Source: Candidatus Altarchaeales archaeon (GTDB lineage: Archaea > Altiarchaeota > Altiarchaeia > IMC4 > SCGC-AAA252-I15). From it: a stretch of DNA of 64,000 nucleotides. This document shows positions 17,135 through 24,900 of this stretch, piece by piece. A model generated the notes under the pieces. The model did not search any database. It was given only the letters and a program-made list of their open reading frames with translations, and was not told the origin of the DNA. Numbering within the stretch: position 1 is the stretch's first letter; each line of letters opens with the position of its first letter. Position numbers and translations under genes: made by a program. The stretch spans positions 186,001 to 250,000 of the forward strand of contig WJMO01000005.1 in the NCBI GenBank assembly GCA_014727915.1, in the 5' to 3' direction.

Positions 17135-17187
17135 CAATAAAGAATGGTCGTGGCTGATTTAAATGGCCTGCCAACCCATAATATCAT

Positions 17188-17676
17188 ATGCCCGGCCCAA
17201 TACCCCCGAAACCCCGCCATGGCAGGGAAGGCGAAGCCGAATCCGCGACTCCGAATGTGGATGTGGGCCTGCGAGAAAGTCGAAGCCAGGCCTCGATAAA
17301 GGGCAGTGTGATCGACAGATTGGGGGCTCGTATCGCGGAAAGCTACCGGCACCGGGGTTTCGCTTTCTACAACCTGGTCATGGACTACCTTCGAGTCGAG
17401 TATGCCCTGAGGGAGATGATAGGGATGGACGTGCCCGCCAGCACGGAGTGGTCGGTGAGCATGGGGGGTTTAGGGACGGTATTCGAGAAGGCCAGGTCTG
17501 AAGGGGGCAGTAAGATGGATCCGGAGTTCTTCACGTCCGGAAGGGACTTGCATCGCCTGGATGCTTATGTGAAGTCAGAAGCTGAGGCCTCCCTGGAGAG
17601 GGGAAGGCTCGCGGGCGAGTTCAAGGAGATATACCTCGGCTTGAAGCAGGTCTATTTCCAGCAGGAGAAGAGGTGA
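17188..17676 (+). CDS. Unknown alpha-helical protein
   Basis: The product has 162 residues. The first 35 residues are Pro-, Gly- and charge-rich and probably disordered. The rest is predicted helical, with an aromatic-rich core (GFAFYNLVMDYLRVEYAL) and a charged C-terminal helix ending in QQEKR. No motif is recognised. A TATA-like ATTTAAATGG lies about 30 nt upstream, which fits a leaderless transcript. The gene is 7 nt upstream of a CBS protein and may be cotranscribed with it. Confidence 0.65.
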   Translation: MPGPIPPKPRHGREGEAESATPNVDVGLRESRSQASIKGSVIDRLGARIAESYRHRGFAFYNLVMDYLRVEYALREMIGMDVPASTEWSVSMGGLGTVFEKARSEGGSKMDPEFFTSGRDLHRLDAYVKSEAEASLERGRLAGEFKEIYLGLKQVYFQQEKR

Positions 17677-17683
17677 TCATGTC

Positions 17684-18100
17684 ATGTTGGTGAAGGAGGT
17701 GATGTCGACGAGGCTCGTGTTGATACTGTCATCAGACACTGTGCTGAAGGCGGTGAAGCTCATGGTCGCCAATGACATCGGCAGTCTGATTGTCGCTGAC
17801 AAGGGCAGGGCAGTGGGAGTGCTTACGATGAAGGACGTCTGCTCCAAGGTGATATCCGAAGAAAAGGATGTTGGGTCCACGCTGGTCGGGGACGTCATGT
17901 CCTCTCCTGTGATCACGGTGCATCCTAACTCGAACGTGGAGAGAGCAGCCAAGCTCATGGAGGAGAACAACATACGGAGGCTTGCGGTTGTCGAATACAA
18001 CAAGGTCCTAGGCATAATAACGATGATGGACATAGTGTCCAACCTACCGGAGCTGCTCGGCGTCATGTTCCAAACCTGGGTGACGCCCACCTGGAAGTAG
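17684..18100 (+). CDS. CBS-domain pair protein
   Basis: The product has 138 residues and consists of one Bateman module. CBS repeat 1 covers about residues 1-60 (VKEVMSTRLVLI, then GSLIVADKGRAVGVLTMKDV). CBS repeat 2 covers about 67-130 (VGDVMSSPVITV, then IRRLAVVEYNKVLGIITMMDIV). Such modules bind adenosyl nucleotides and act as energy or nucleotide sensors. No effector domain is attached. The partner is unknown; the upstream orphan gene at 17188 is the nearest candidate. Confidence 0.9.
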   Translation: MLVKEVMSTRLVLILSSDTVLKAVKLMVANDIGSLIVADKGRAVGVLTMKDVCSKVISEEKDVGSTLVGDVMSSPVITVHPNSNVERAAKLMEENNIRRLAVVEYNKVLGIITMMDIVSNLPELLGVMFQTWVTPTWK

Positions 18101-18130
18101 GGGTTAAAATAAAAATTATTAATAAAAAAG

Positions 18131-18402
18131 TTAAAATAATTTAAAAAATTCTATTTTTTTCTTTTTGGTGAAGAAGTCATTGGCTGGGCAGCATATCCTT
18201 CCCTGCCTGCAGTCGGGACAGGCTAGCCTCCCGCAGACTACCGGGTTTCCCAGGAGCCAAAGCAACAGCGTCGATAATGTCAAAACCAGGATGGACCAGC
18301 TGAACCGGATGTATAAGAGGAATGCCCCCCTGCGAGCGTTGAAAACAAAGGTATGAACATGGGTATCATATCCCCGATTTTGACCTTCCTATCCCCGAAC
18401 AT
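18131..18402 (-). pseudogene. Small Cys-rich membrane protein, apparent frameshift at a G6 run
   Basis: On the minus strand an ATG at 18402 starts MFGDRKVKIGDMIPMF and would stop at 18280 after 40 codons. One added G in the G6 tract (18325-18330) joins it to a second open frame ending at 18131. The joined product would be about 90 residues. It would have a membrane segment (near WSILVLTLSTLLLWLL) and a Cys-rich tail with VCGRLACPDC and GRICCP, then a Lys-rich end. A TATA box at 18422-18430 lies 25 nt upstream of the ATG. It could be a real gene with a sequencing error, a programmed shift, or a decayed gene. Confidence 0.5.
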
Positions 18403-18662
18403 GTCGTGGTCGCCTCTCCCGACTATAAAAGGCGCTATTTTTCCCTTTCCGAACGCGCATCTTTTGCCTTAGCAGCAGTAGCTGCAGATCTTCCAGTATA
18501 CTGGGTACTCCAGGGAGACGGTTTATAAAATGTATGCGACACCAAAGGCCAATCATATCCTGGAAAGTATTTAAAATCCGCTGGCTAGCGTGGATAATGG
18601 TATGATATTGGCTGCTAGCGCAATCCACAGTGGCTATTACTCGAAACCTCCGGTTTCTTCCC
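18403..18662. other. Intergenic stretch without recognised gene
   Basis: This lies in the 800-bp interval between the CBS gene and RNase HIII. Apart from the TATA-like box for the minus-strand gene at 18402, it holds two TATA-like plus-strand stretches (TTTATAAAATG near 18521-18531 and GTATTTAAAATCC near 18567-18579). It also holds two GCTAGCG copies near 18583 and 18614. No convincing coding frame or tRNA-like fold is seen. A small RNA is possible. Confidence 0.3.
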
Positions 18663-18827
18663 TCATTCTTTCTTCTTCTTTTTGGGGTTGAGGGTCTCTT
18701 CCGCCTCATGGAATGTGGTGAAGGTTGGGTCGAACTCGTCTTCTTCGGGGGATTGACCTAGGTTCCCTTTTATGTCTGCCGACTCCAAAGGCCCTATCCT
18801 GCCCCTGGCGCCATCCAGCATCCTCAT
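18663..18827 (-). CDS. Putative small charged protein with Lys-rich tail
   Basis: From ATG 18827 the frame encodes 54 residues. It is rich in Gly, Arg, Glu and Asp, with an acidic PEEDEFDP segment and a PKKKKKE terminus. A TTG at 18866 would add 13 residues. A TATA-like ATTATATACT at 18871-18880 could serve this gene and the divergent RNase HIII; spacing favours the ATG. The frame reads like real protein rather than the antisense of a gene, because nothing is encoded on the other strand here. No family recognised. Confidence 0.45.
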   Translation of the reverse strand: MRMLDGARGRIGPLESADIKGNLGQSPEEDEFDPTFTTFHEAEETLNPKKKKKE

Positions 18828-18870
18828 GTACTGGGGGTCCCTGAACCTAGCCTTTCCACTTGTCAATGTG

Positions 18871-18880
18871 ATTATATACT
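18871..18880. promoter_or_regulatory. TATA box, probably bidirectional
   Basis: ATTATATACT lies 26-35 nt before the ATG of the RNase HIII gene at 18906, the spacing expected for a leaderless archaeal transcript. The near-symmetric sequence may also drive the minus-strand small gene ending at 18663. Confidence 0.5.
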
Positions 18881-18905
18881 GGCATTCGGTGTTATTATCT
18901 GCATC

Positions 18906-19544
18906 ATGGATCGCATCGGCACTGACGAGTCGGGCAAGGGAGACTACTATGGGCCCCTGGTCGTGGCGGCAGTGTATGTCGGGAAGGGCGATGACCGGAA
19001 GCTCCGCAACATGGGCGTCCGCGACGGGAAGAAGCTCAGGGATGACAGGGTATTGTCCCTTGAGCGTAAGATAAAGGACGGTTTCGAGCATGATGTGGTG
19101 AGGATAAGCCCCGGCAAATACAACGCATTATACGACAAGCTTGGCAACTTGAACGTCATGCTAGCATGGGCTCACGCGCGGGCCATAGAGAACCTTCTTC
19201 CCAGGGTCATATGCGACATGGTCGTGTCGGACCAGTTCGGAGACGAGAGGTTCCTCGAGGAGCGTCTGATGGATGAGGGGCGGAAGGTCAGGCTGGTCCA
19301 GAGGCCGAGGGCTGAGTCTGACCTGGCTGTGGCTGCCGCCTCCATACTCGCGAGGGCTGCCTACCTGAGGTTTTTGAAGGGCATGAGGATGAAGTATGGT
19401 GTGATATTCCCCAAGGGCGCCGTTGAAGTGTATGAGGCTGGCAAGACCTTCATAGAACTGTATGGTCTGGCGAGGCTGGGGGAGGTCGCGAAGCTTCACT
19501 TCAAAACAACCGAGAAGATAAAGGAAAACCTAAAGCAGCTTTAG
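18906..19544 (+). CDS. rnhC: Ribonuclease HIII
   Basis: The product has 212 residues. It opens with GTDESGKGDYYGPLVV (residues 5-20), the signature that separates RNase HIII from HII; Asp 7 and Glu 8 begin the catalytic set. Other acidic residues lie near 108 (VSDQFGD) and in the RAESDLAVAAASILAR segment (near 136-151). It removes RNA from RNA/DNA hybrids. The N-terminal TBP-like domain of bacterial HIII proteins (about 90 residues) is absent, so this is a catalytic-domain-only form. Archaea more often carry HII, so this type is worth noting. Confidence 0.85.
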   Translation: MDRIGTDESGKGDYYGPLVVAAVYVGKGDDRKLRNMGVRDGKKLRDDRVLSLERKIKDGFEHDVVRISPGKYNALYDKLGNLNVMLAWAHARAIENLLPRVICDMVVSDQFGDERFLEERLMDEGRKVRLVQRPRAESDLAVAAASILARAAYLRFLKGMRMKYGVIFPKGAVEVYEAGKTFIELYGLARLGEVAKLHFKTTEKIKENLKQL

Positions 19545-19572
19545 CTTGTTGGAATGTCCTGTTGGAAACCCG

Positions 19573-19587
19573 GATATATTTATTTTA
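19573..19587 (+). promoter_or_regulatory. TATA box of DUF1015 gene
   Basis: GATATATTTATTTTA lies about 20-33 nt before GTG 19606. This supports the short start over the frame's upstream candidate at 19546, which lies before the promoter. Confidence 0.5.
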
Positions 19588-19605
19588 GTATTCGGAATAT
19601 TCTGG

Positions 19606-20856
19606 GTGGTCGAGCTAAAACCCTTCAAACGGCTAAGATACAACATTGAAGCTGTGGGAAGTATAGGGGATGTCGTGACCCTCCCCTATGACATAATAAC
19701 CCCTGAGAAGCAGGAGAGATACTACCGCCAGTCCGAGCACAATTACGTGAGGCTCATCCTCGCCCGGGAGGAAGATGGCGATAACGGGGACAGCAGGTAT
19801 GAGAGTGCTAGGAGGACGTTGGATAAGTGGATGGCCGAGGGTGTCCTAGTCGAGGATGAGGACCCCGGCCTTTTCATATACGAGGAGGAGTTCGACTTCA
19901 ACGGTGGCAGGAAGAGGCAGGCAGGCATTGTCGGATTGGTCAAGCTGGAGCCCTTCGAAAAGGGCGTGATCCTGCCCCATGAGAAGGTATACAACACGGC
20001 CATAGAGGACCGATACAGCCTTTTGAAGGCTACGAGGTCATGTCTTGAGATGATAATAGGCGTCTTCTCGGACAGGGAACGCAGGGTATTGGAGGTCATG
20101 AGGAAATACGTGTCGGAGGCTCCTGAACTGGACTTCGAACACGAGGATGAAGTCCGCCATCGGCTTTGGAAGATAACCGACAAGGACGACTTGGATTCTG
20201 TAATATCTGCTTTTAGGGATGACAAGGTGATCATAGCCGACGGCCACCACAGGTATACGACCGCACTCAAATACTATTCTGACTCCGGCGATGAGCGGGC
20301 GGGTTACATGCTCTTCCTCCTATGGAGCATGGAAGACGACCTCAAGGTCCTGCCCACGCACCGTCTGCTTAAGAGGGATTCGTTCGACTCCACCACCCTT
20401 GAGGGCCTCGAAGGCTTTGAGGTTGAGGATGTGGACTCTGGCTTGGAAGGGCTTTTGGCGCGAATGGGCGATTCTGACGAGTCTCACGTGTTTGGCGTTT
20501 ACGACGGCGGTTTCCATCTGCTGAAGCTCGTTGATGGCGGGCATTTTGTCCTGGACGAGAGCAAGAGCATGGCATGGAATGGATTGGACGTCAACATAAT
20601 GCGCTCTAAGATAATCAAGCCGTTACTGAGCGGCGAGAACGGAGAATGCATCGACAGGGGGGATCTGGCTTTCACCAAGGATGCTAGGAAAGCGGTTGAG
20701 AAGGTTGATGCCGGCGAGTATGATGTGGCGTTCTTCCTGAATCCGCCCTCCATCGATGAGATCCGCGATGTTGTTGATGCGGGGGAGCGGATGCCCCAGA
20801 AATCCACCTACTTCTACCCTAAACCTCTGTCCGGGATCCTCATGTGCAGGCTTTAA
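19606..20856 (+). CDS. DUF1015 family protein
   Basis: The product is 416 residues from GTG 19606. The protein opens with VELKPFKRLRYN, the usual DUF1015 N-terminus, so the longer frame from 19546 is unlikely; a TATA box also separates them. The family hallmark DGHHRYTTAL is seen near residue 208. An LPYDIIT motif is near 26-32 and a C-terminal MPQKSTYFYPKPLSG region closes the domain. DUF1015 has no settled biochemical function that I can vouch for. The HHR motif suggests a phosphoryl-transfer or nucleotide-related role, which is inference. Confidence 0.88.
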   Translation: MVELKPFKRLRYNIEAVGSIGDVVTLPYDIITPEKQERYYRQSEHNYVRLILAREEDGDNGDSRYESARRTLDKWMAEGVLVEDEDPGLFIYEEEFDFNGGRKRQAGIVGLVKLEPFEKGVILPHEKVYNTAIEDRYSLLKATRSCLEMIIGVFSDRERRVLEVMRKYVSEAPELDFEHEDEVRHRLWKITDKDDLDSVISAFRDDKVIIADGHHRYTTALKYYSDSGDERAGYMLFLLWSMEDDLKVLPTHRLLKRDSFDSTTLEGLEGFEVEDVDSGLEGLLARMGDSDESHVFGVYDGGFHLLKLVDGGHFVLDESKSMAWNGLDVNIMRSKIIKPLLSGENGECIDRGDLAFTKDARKAVEKVDAGEYDVAFFLNPPSIDEIRDVVDAGERMPQKSTYFYPKPLSGILMCRL

Positions 20857-20880
20857 AGCAGAAGGTTCCAATGGATTACC

Positions 20881-21795
20881 ATGTCTGCTGGCTTGGAGAA
20901 GAAGGTCAGGGATGTAATGACCTCCAAGGTCATGACGGTTAAGCGTAGTGACTCTGTTTCCAAGGCTGTTGAGCTGATGAAGTCGAGGAACATAGGCTCT
21001 GTTGTGGTCGTCGAGAAAGGCCTGGTAGTCGGGATCATAACCGAGCGTGACGTCATAACCAAGGTGCTGGGAGAGGGCAGGGAACCCTCTTCGGCTGTCG
21101 TGGAGGATGTCATGTCCGTGGATCCGGTTATGGTCGACTCCGACCTCCCGATATTCGAAGCTGCCAAGCTGATGGTTGAAGGCAAGTTCAGGAGGCTCCC
21201 GGTCGTGGAAGCCGGGAAGCTGAAGGGCATAGTCACTGAGACTGACCTGTCGAATGCCATGCGGTCCGCGGCAATAGACGTGACCCCCAGGCTGGAGGAT
21301 TATGTCAGTTCGCTCCCTTCAGAGTACCAGCTCGACCCTGGCAAGTCCTATCTGTTCGAGGAGCGCAAGCCCATGAAATGCTATGAGGTATTCGTCGACC
21401 TTGTGAAGCACGGCTATGCTGGTCTGTGCATATCACGGACCAACCCGTCGGTCATAAGGAAAATGCATGGCATATCCGCCACGCCGATGGTTTGGGTCAC
21501 TGACATAAAGACGTCGGAGCCCACGATAGACCCGAAAGACCTTGTTGGAGTGTCCAAGATGGTGTCGGAGTTCGTTGAAAAGGCCAAAAACGGGGTCGTG
21601 TTCATAGAGGCTTTGACCTACCTAATAGGCCACAACGACTTCAACGGCGTGTTGAACATAGTCCAGCACATACGTGACAAGGTGTCCGACAGCAATTCCT
21701 CCCTTATCATATACGCCGACCCCATCGTGTTGAGTGAGAGGGAGCTGGAGATGCTGATGCAGGAGATGGACGAGGTCAAGTTCAGGGCATACTAG
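20881..21795 (+). CDS. CBS pair plus DUF835 protein
   Basis: The product has 304 residues. Residues 6-65 and 76-130 form a CBS pair (VRDVMTSKVMTV and VEDVMSVDPVMV begin the repeats). The C-terminal half is a DUF835 domain, with its conserved SYLFEE start, a GLCISRTNP segment, and EALTYLIGHNDFNGVL near residue 241. Two membrane-linked DUF835 proteins are encoded at 53453 and 54402. DUF835 resembles the KaiC/RecA-like fold without ATP motifs and is thought to be a signalling module. The combination suggests nucleotide sensing relayed through DUF835. Confidence 0.87.
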   Translation: MSAGLEKKVRDVMTSKVMTVKRSDSVSKAVELMKSRNIGSVVVVEKGLVVGIITERDVITKVLGEGREPSSAVVEDVMSVDPVMVDSDLPIFEAAKLMVEGKFRRLPVVEAGKLKGIVTETDLSNAMRSAAIDVTPRLEDYVSSLPSEYQLDPGKSYLFEERKPMKCYEVFVDLVKHGYAGLCISRTNPSVIRKMHGISATPMVWVTDIKTSEPTIDPKDLVGVSKMVSEFVEKAKNGVVFIEALTYLIGHNDFNGVLNIVQHIRDKVSDSNSSLIIYADPIVLSERELEMLMQEMDEVKFRAY

Positions 21796-21839
21796 ATTGG
21801 TTCTCCTTAACGCTTATAGTTGCAAACCCAATTATTTAC

Positions 21840-23039
21840 ATGCTTCTCCACGGCCGCTTGCGCGAGTACCGTGATCTCTTCAGGCTGGGGCCTGTCCTAC
21901 TTGCATGGACGGTAGGCCACGGTGCGATGTGGTTCCTTATGCCGAACATCGTAGGCGCCATAGTCGGGGATGTGGTCCTTGTGGGCGTCATCATCTCACT
22001 TCCTGCAGTGGTTGCGATGTTAGTCGACCTGCCCATAGGCGATCTGACGGATAGGATGGGGTCCCGCCGTCTTCTGTTGTCCGGGCTTTTCGCCCTCGGA
22101 GTTCTCGGAGCCTCTCTTTCGTATGTTTCCAACCTATTGGGTCTGTTGGCTTTCATGGTCTTCCTAGGACTCCTCTACCAGCTCGTTTACATACCTGCGA
22201 AGGCGTATGTTATGGATGTCAGCCCCCTGGGAAAGAGCTCCGAGTACCTGGGGTTCGAGATGAGCTTCATAATGCTGGGTCTTGCGCTTGGCCCGATCGC
22301 GGCGGGCATGATTATATCCAAGGGTCTTTCCCCCAACCTGGCGGGCTCTCTATTGTACGTGTTCTCATGTTTTTCTGCTTTGACCCTTGGGGTTCTTTTG
22401 TTCAGGGACTGCATGCCGCATGAGTGTTTCACGAAGGCCATACGGGAGGTCCTGGTGGAAGACAAGGTTTTCCTCAAGGAGCTGGTCGAATATGCCCGCC
22501 TCAAGTCGACTGGCTTATCCATACTCGTGCTGACCTTCACCTTCACATTCTATGATGGTATGGTCTGGACCATCCAGCCACTCCACTACCTGTCTTTCAC
22601 GGACTCCGCTCTTGAGGGGGGTCTAATACTCTCCTCGTTCGTCTTGCCTTTCATATTGTTTGACATACCGGGAGGAAGGTTGGCCGACCGTTTCGGGCGC
22701 AGGAAGATACTAATGTTTGGGCTGGCCCTGGGTGGCGTGTCTTCCATAGCGTTCAGCATGGCCTCCACCGTCCCTCAGCTGATGCTTTCAGCGTTCATCG
22801 CTACCTCGGGTTTGGCGTTCGCCTGGCCAAGCATGGAGGGCATACTCACCGTTAAGACCGACCTTGGGGGCAGGGGTTCTGTCATTGGCGTTTGGAGCAC
22901 AGCCCGGGACCTCGGATATGTCCTGGGGCCGATATGCGGGGGTTTGCTGGCTAAGGCTTTGGGGTTGGACAGGGTCTTCATGGTTTTGGGGGTGCTGCTC
23001 CTGGCTGTGATGGCCTTCACTTTCAAGATACGAGAATAG
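21840..23039 (+). CDS. Major facilitator superfamily transporter
   Basis: The product has 399 residues and 12 predicted helices. The MFS loop 2-3 motif appears as GDLTDRMGSRRLL (near residues 67-79) and again in the second half as GGRLADRFGRRKIL (near 278-291). Substrate cannot be told from sequence; drug or metabolite export is common for this shape. A TATA-like TTATAG lies about 25 nt upstream. It converges on orc1/cdc6 with a 15-nt gap. Confidence 0.9.
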   Translation: MLLHGRLREYRDLFRLGPVLLAWTVGHGAMWFLMPNIVGAIVGDVVLVGVIISLPAVVAMLVDLPIGDLTDRMGSRRLLLSGLFALGVLGASLSYVSNLLGLLAFMVFLGLLYQLVYIPAKAYVMDVSPLGKSSEYLGFEMSFIMLGLALGPIAAGMIISKGLSPNLAGSLLYVFSCFSALTLGVLLFRDCMPHECFTKAIREVLVEDKVFLKELVEYARLKSTGLSILVLTFTFTFYDGMVWTIQPLHYLSFTDSALEGGLILSSFVLPFILFDIPGGRLADRFGRRKILMFGLALGGVSSIAFSMASTVPQLMLSAFIATSGLAFAWPSMEGILTVKTDLGGRGSVIGVWSTARDLGYVLGPICGGLLAKALGLDRVFMVLGVLLLAVMAFTFKIRE

Positions 23040-23054
23040 GCCGAGATGGTCTTC

Positions 23055-24347
23055 TCAGTGGAGTCCGAGGCTGGAGGCGACTATCTTCTTTATGTCGGCA
23101 GGGCTTCCCCCTAACCTTATCAAGGTCGTGGTTCCCCGCACCCCAGAACCTGACAGCGTCAATGTGACGAGCCCGAGCATCTCCAGCTCCTTGAGATACT
23201 CTCCGAACCACCTCATAGTGCGCGGGTTCCTGTTCAGGTGCTTGCATATGCGCTCGTAGTTCTCGTACACTTCCCCTGAGAAAAGGACATCCGCAGGGGC
23301 GTCGGAGAGCCTCTTGTACTGGCTTCCCCTGGCTATTGCGTCGGCGATGGAGTAAAGGACGATCTGCTGGTGCTCGGGCAGGGTGGTTATTAGCTCGTTT
23401 ATCACATCCTCCTCAACCCGCGCCTTCGCCTCTTTAACATCGTCCTTCTTGACCCTCTTCCTCTTGTTGTTCTGTGCTATCTCCCCGGCCTTCTGCAGTA
23501 GGCGCAGTCCGTAGCGCGCGTCGCCGTTGGTCTGGGCTGCGTAGGCGGCTATCAAGGCGATGTTGGACTCTGAGATGCTGCCCTTCTTGAATCCCATCTT
23601 AACCCTGTGCTTCAGTATCGTCTTCAGCTGGTTGGCGTTGTAGGGCTTGAACACTATCTCCTCCTCGCAGAGGGTGCTCTTGGTCCTGGGGTCTAGGTCG
23701 TTCTTGAACGAGTACTTGTTGGAGATGCCTATTATGGAGATGCTCCCCCTGCATGTCTTCCCGTCGAACTCCACCTCCCCGATCTCGTCGTTCATCCTCG
23801 TGAGAATGTAGATGAGCTCGTTGACGTCCTTCACCATGTCCACCTCGTCCAACACTACTATCATATGCACTGCGTTGGATTCTATCGTCGCTCTCATCCT
23901 CTGCTGGAGCTCGGTGGGCGATCTGCCGCTAAGCTTGCCTCCTCGAACCCCCTCCAGTGGCGTGTCCTTCAGACCCTCCCTGTTCAGCGAATCATCCTCG
24001 ACTATCTTCAACAGGACCTGGTATTTGCTGTTGTAGCCTAGGCGGCAGTTCATGTATGCGACCGCTGCCCTGGCGTTGTTCTTGTTCTTTGACTTGTCCG
24101 CTAGCGTGGACTCCAGCTCCCGGGTGATGTTCTTGACAACGCTGGTCTTTCCCGTGCCGGTCTTGCCGTAGAGGAAGATGTTGTTCGGCTTCACGTTCAG
24201 GAATATCGATGCGAGAGACCGTGTAATCTGCTTTATCTCCTGCTTTCGGTAGGGGAGGTCCTTTGGTATGTAGTGGGGGCTCAGGACTCCCAGGTCCTTG
24301 AACACTCCCTTGTCCTTCAATTCGTCATCGAATAGCTTGCCTGACAT
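23055..24347 (-). CDS. cdc6: Orc1/Cdc6 replication initiator
   Basis: The product is 430 residues from ATG 24347. The in-frame ATG at 24380 lies inside the TATA-like box (TTTATATATG) and is rejected. AAA+ motifs: Walker A GKTGTGKT at 61-68, and Walker B VVLDEVDMV near 163-171. Sensor 1 is in ISIIGISNKYSF and sensor 2 in GDARYGLRLL. A C-terminal winged helix follows. It binds origin recognition boxes and loads MCM. The divergent gap upstream, toward sepF, contains an inverted repeat and is AT-rich. Confidence 0.95.
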   Translation of the reverse strand: MSGKLFDDELKDKGVFKDLGVLSPHYIPKDLPYRKQEIKQITRSLASIFLNVKPNNIFLYGKTGTGKTSVVKNITRELESTLADKSKNKNNARAAVAYMNCRLGYNSKYQVLLKIVEDDSLNREGLKDTPLEGVRGGKLSGRSPTELQQRMRATIESNAVHMIVVLDEVDMVKDVNELIYILTRMNDEIGEVEFDGKTCRGSISIIGISNKYSFKNDLDPRTKSTLCEEEIVFKPYNANQLKTILKHRVKMGFKKGSISESNIALIAAYAAQTNGDARYGLRLLQKAGEIAQNNKRKRVKKDDVKEAKARVEEDVINELITTLPEHQQIVLYSIADAIARGSQYKRLSDAPADVLFSGEVYENYERICKHLNRNPRTMRWFGEYLKELEMLGLVTLTLSGSGVRGTTTLIRLGGSPADIKKIVASSLGLH

Positions 24348-24392
24348 TTTCTTTTGGGGGAGAATATATGGGAAGGTCATATATAAAATGGT

Positions 24393-24424
24393 GGGGAATC
24401 CACTGTGTAGGCGGGTGATTCCCC
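24393..24424. repeat. Inverted repeat between cdc6 and sepF, candidate Orc1 site or operator
   Basis: GGGGAATC at 24393-24400 and GATTCCCC at 24417-24424 form a perfect 8-bp dyad with a 16-bp spacer. The left arm runs into CCACTG, so the minus strand reads CAGTGGATTCCCC, a partial resemblance to the CCAGTGGAAAC core of archaeal origin recognition boxes. An AT-rich stretch follows (24425-24480). A replication origin or cdc6 autoregulation is possible. The match is partial. Confidence 0.4.
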
Positions 24425-24496
24425 TGATTTATTAATAAACCCTTACTCACATATTATGGTGTATATTTATGCGATTTCATTGTGTGAGGTGTGATA

Positions 24497-24880
24497 ATGG
24501 TGTTTAAGAAGATTTTAGGTGGCGGAGGTGGCGGCGGAGACGACGACCTCTCCCGTGATGATATAGACATTGAGGACTACCTGAATGACTTGAGTGTCCG
24601 GGACGGGAAGATAATCGAGAGCGAGGACATAACCTACGTTAAACCCCTTGAGCTTGACGGCGAGGGCAAGGGCGTGGGCAACGTCCTGGCCGAGCTGGAG
24701 AAGAACAACATAGTGGTTTTGAACGTAAGGGCCTTGCTGCATAACAGGATGCTCTTGAAGTCTGTGGTAAAGGACATGAGGGATGCTTGTGTGGAGATGG
24801 ACGGCGACATCGGAAGGATTTCAGAGGACAAGCTGTTGATAGTGCCTTCCGGTATGCGCATCGTCTCCAAGAGCAGCTAG
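24497..24880 (+). CDS. sepF: Archaeal SepF, FtsZ membrane anchor
   Basis: The product is 127 residues. The N-terminal MVFKKILGG can form the short membrane-binding amphipathic helix. A Gly-rich acidic linker follows, then the compact SepF core (about residues 58-127) with EKNNIVVLNVRAL and a conserved Gly-containing GDIGRISEDKLLIVPSG end. Archaeal SepF dimers tether FtsZ to the membrane at division. ATG 24497 is preferred over GTG 24491; GAGGTG lies upstream. It is divergent from cdc6, and a KaiC-like gene follows 20 nt later. Confidence 0.88.
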   Translation: MVFKKILGGGGGGGDDDLSRDDIDIEDYLNDLSVRDGKIIESEDITYVKPLELDGEGKGVGNVLAELEKNNIVVLNVRALLHNRMLLKSVVKDMRDACVEMDGDIGRISEDKLLIVPSGMRIVSKSS

Positions 24881-24900
24881 TCTTTCTCCCTTGTGCTATC

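Noticed and set aside
18165..18356. 63-codon plus-strand frame
   Set aside because: It lies opposite the Cys-rich minus-strand gene, which has a TATA box and a coherent membrane sequence.
18389..18709. 106-codon minus-strand frame
   Set aside because: Arg/Lys-rich with no domain pattern; it passes through the promoter region of the gene at 18402.
19546..19605. Extra N-terminal 20 residues of the DUF1015 protein
   Set aside because: A TATA box lies inside this stretch and the family N-terminus starts at VVELKPF.
24348..24380. Longer start of cdc6 at 24380
   Set aside because: The ATG lies inside the TATA-like TTTATATATG, and homologues begin near the MSGKLF position.
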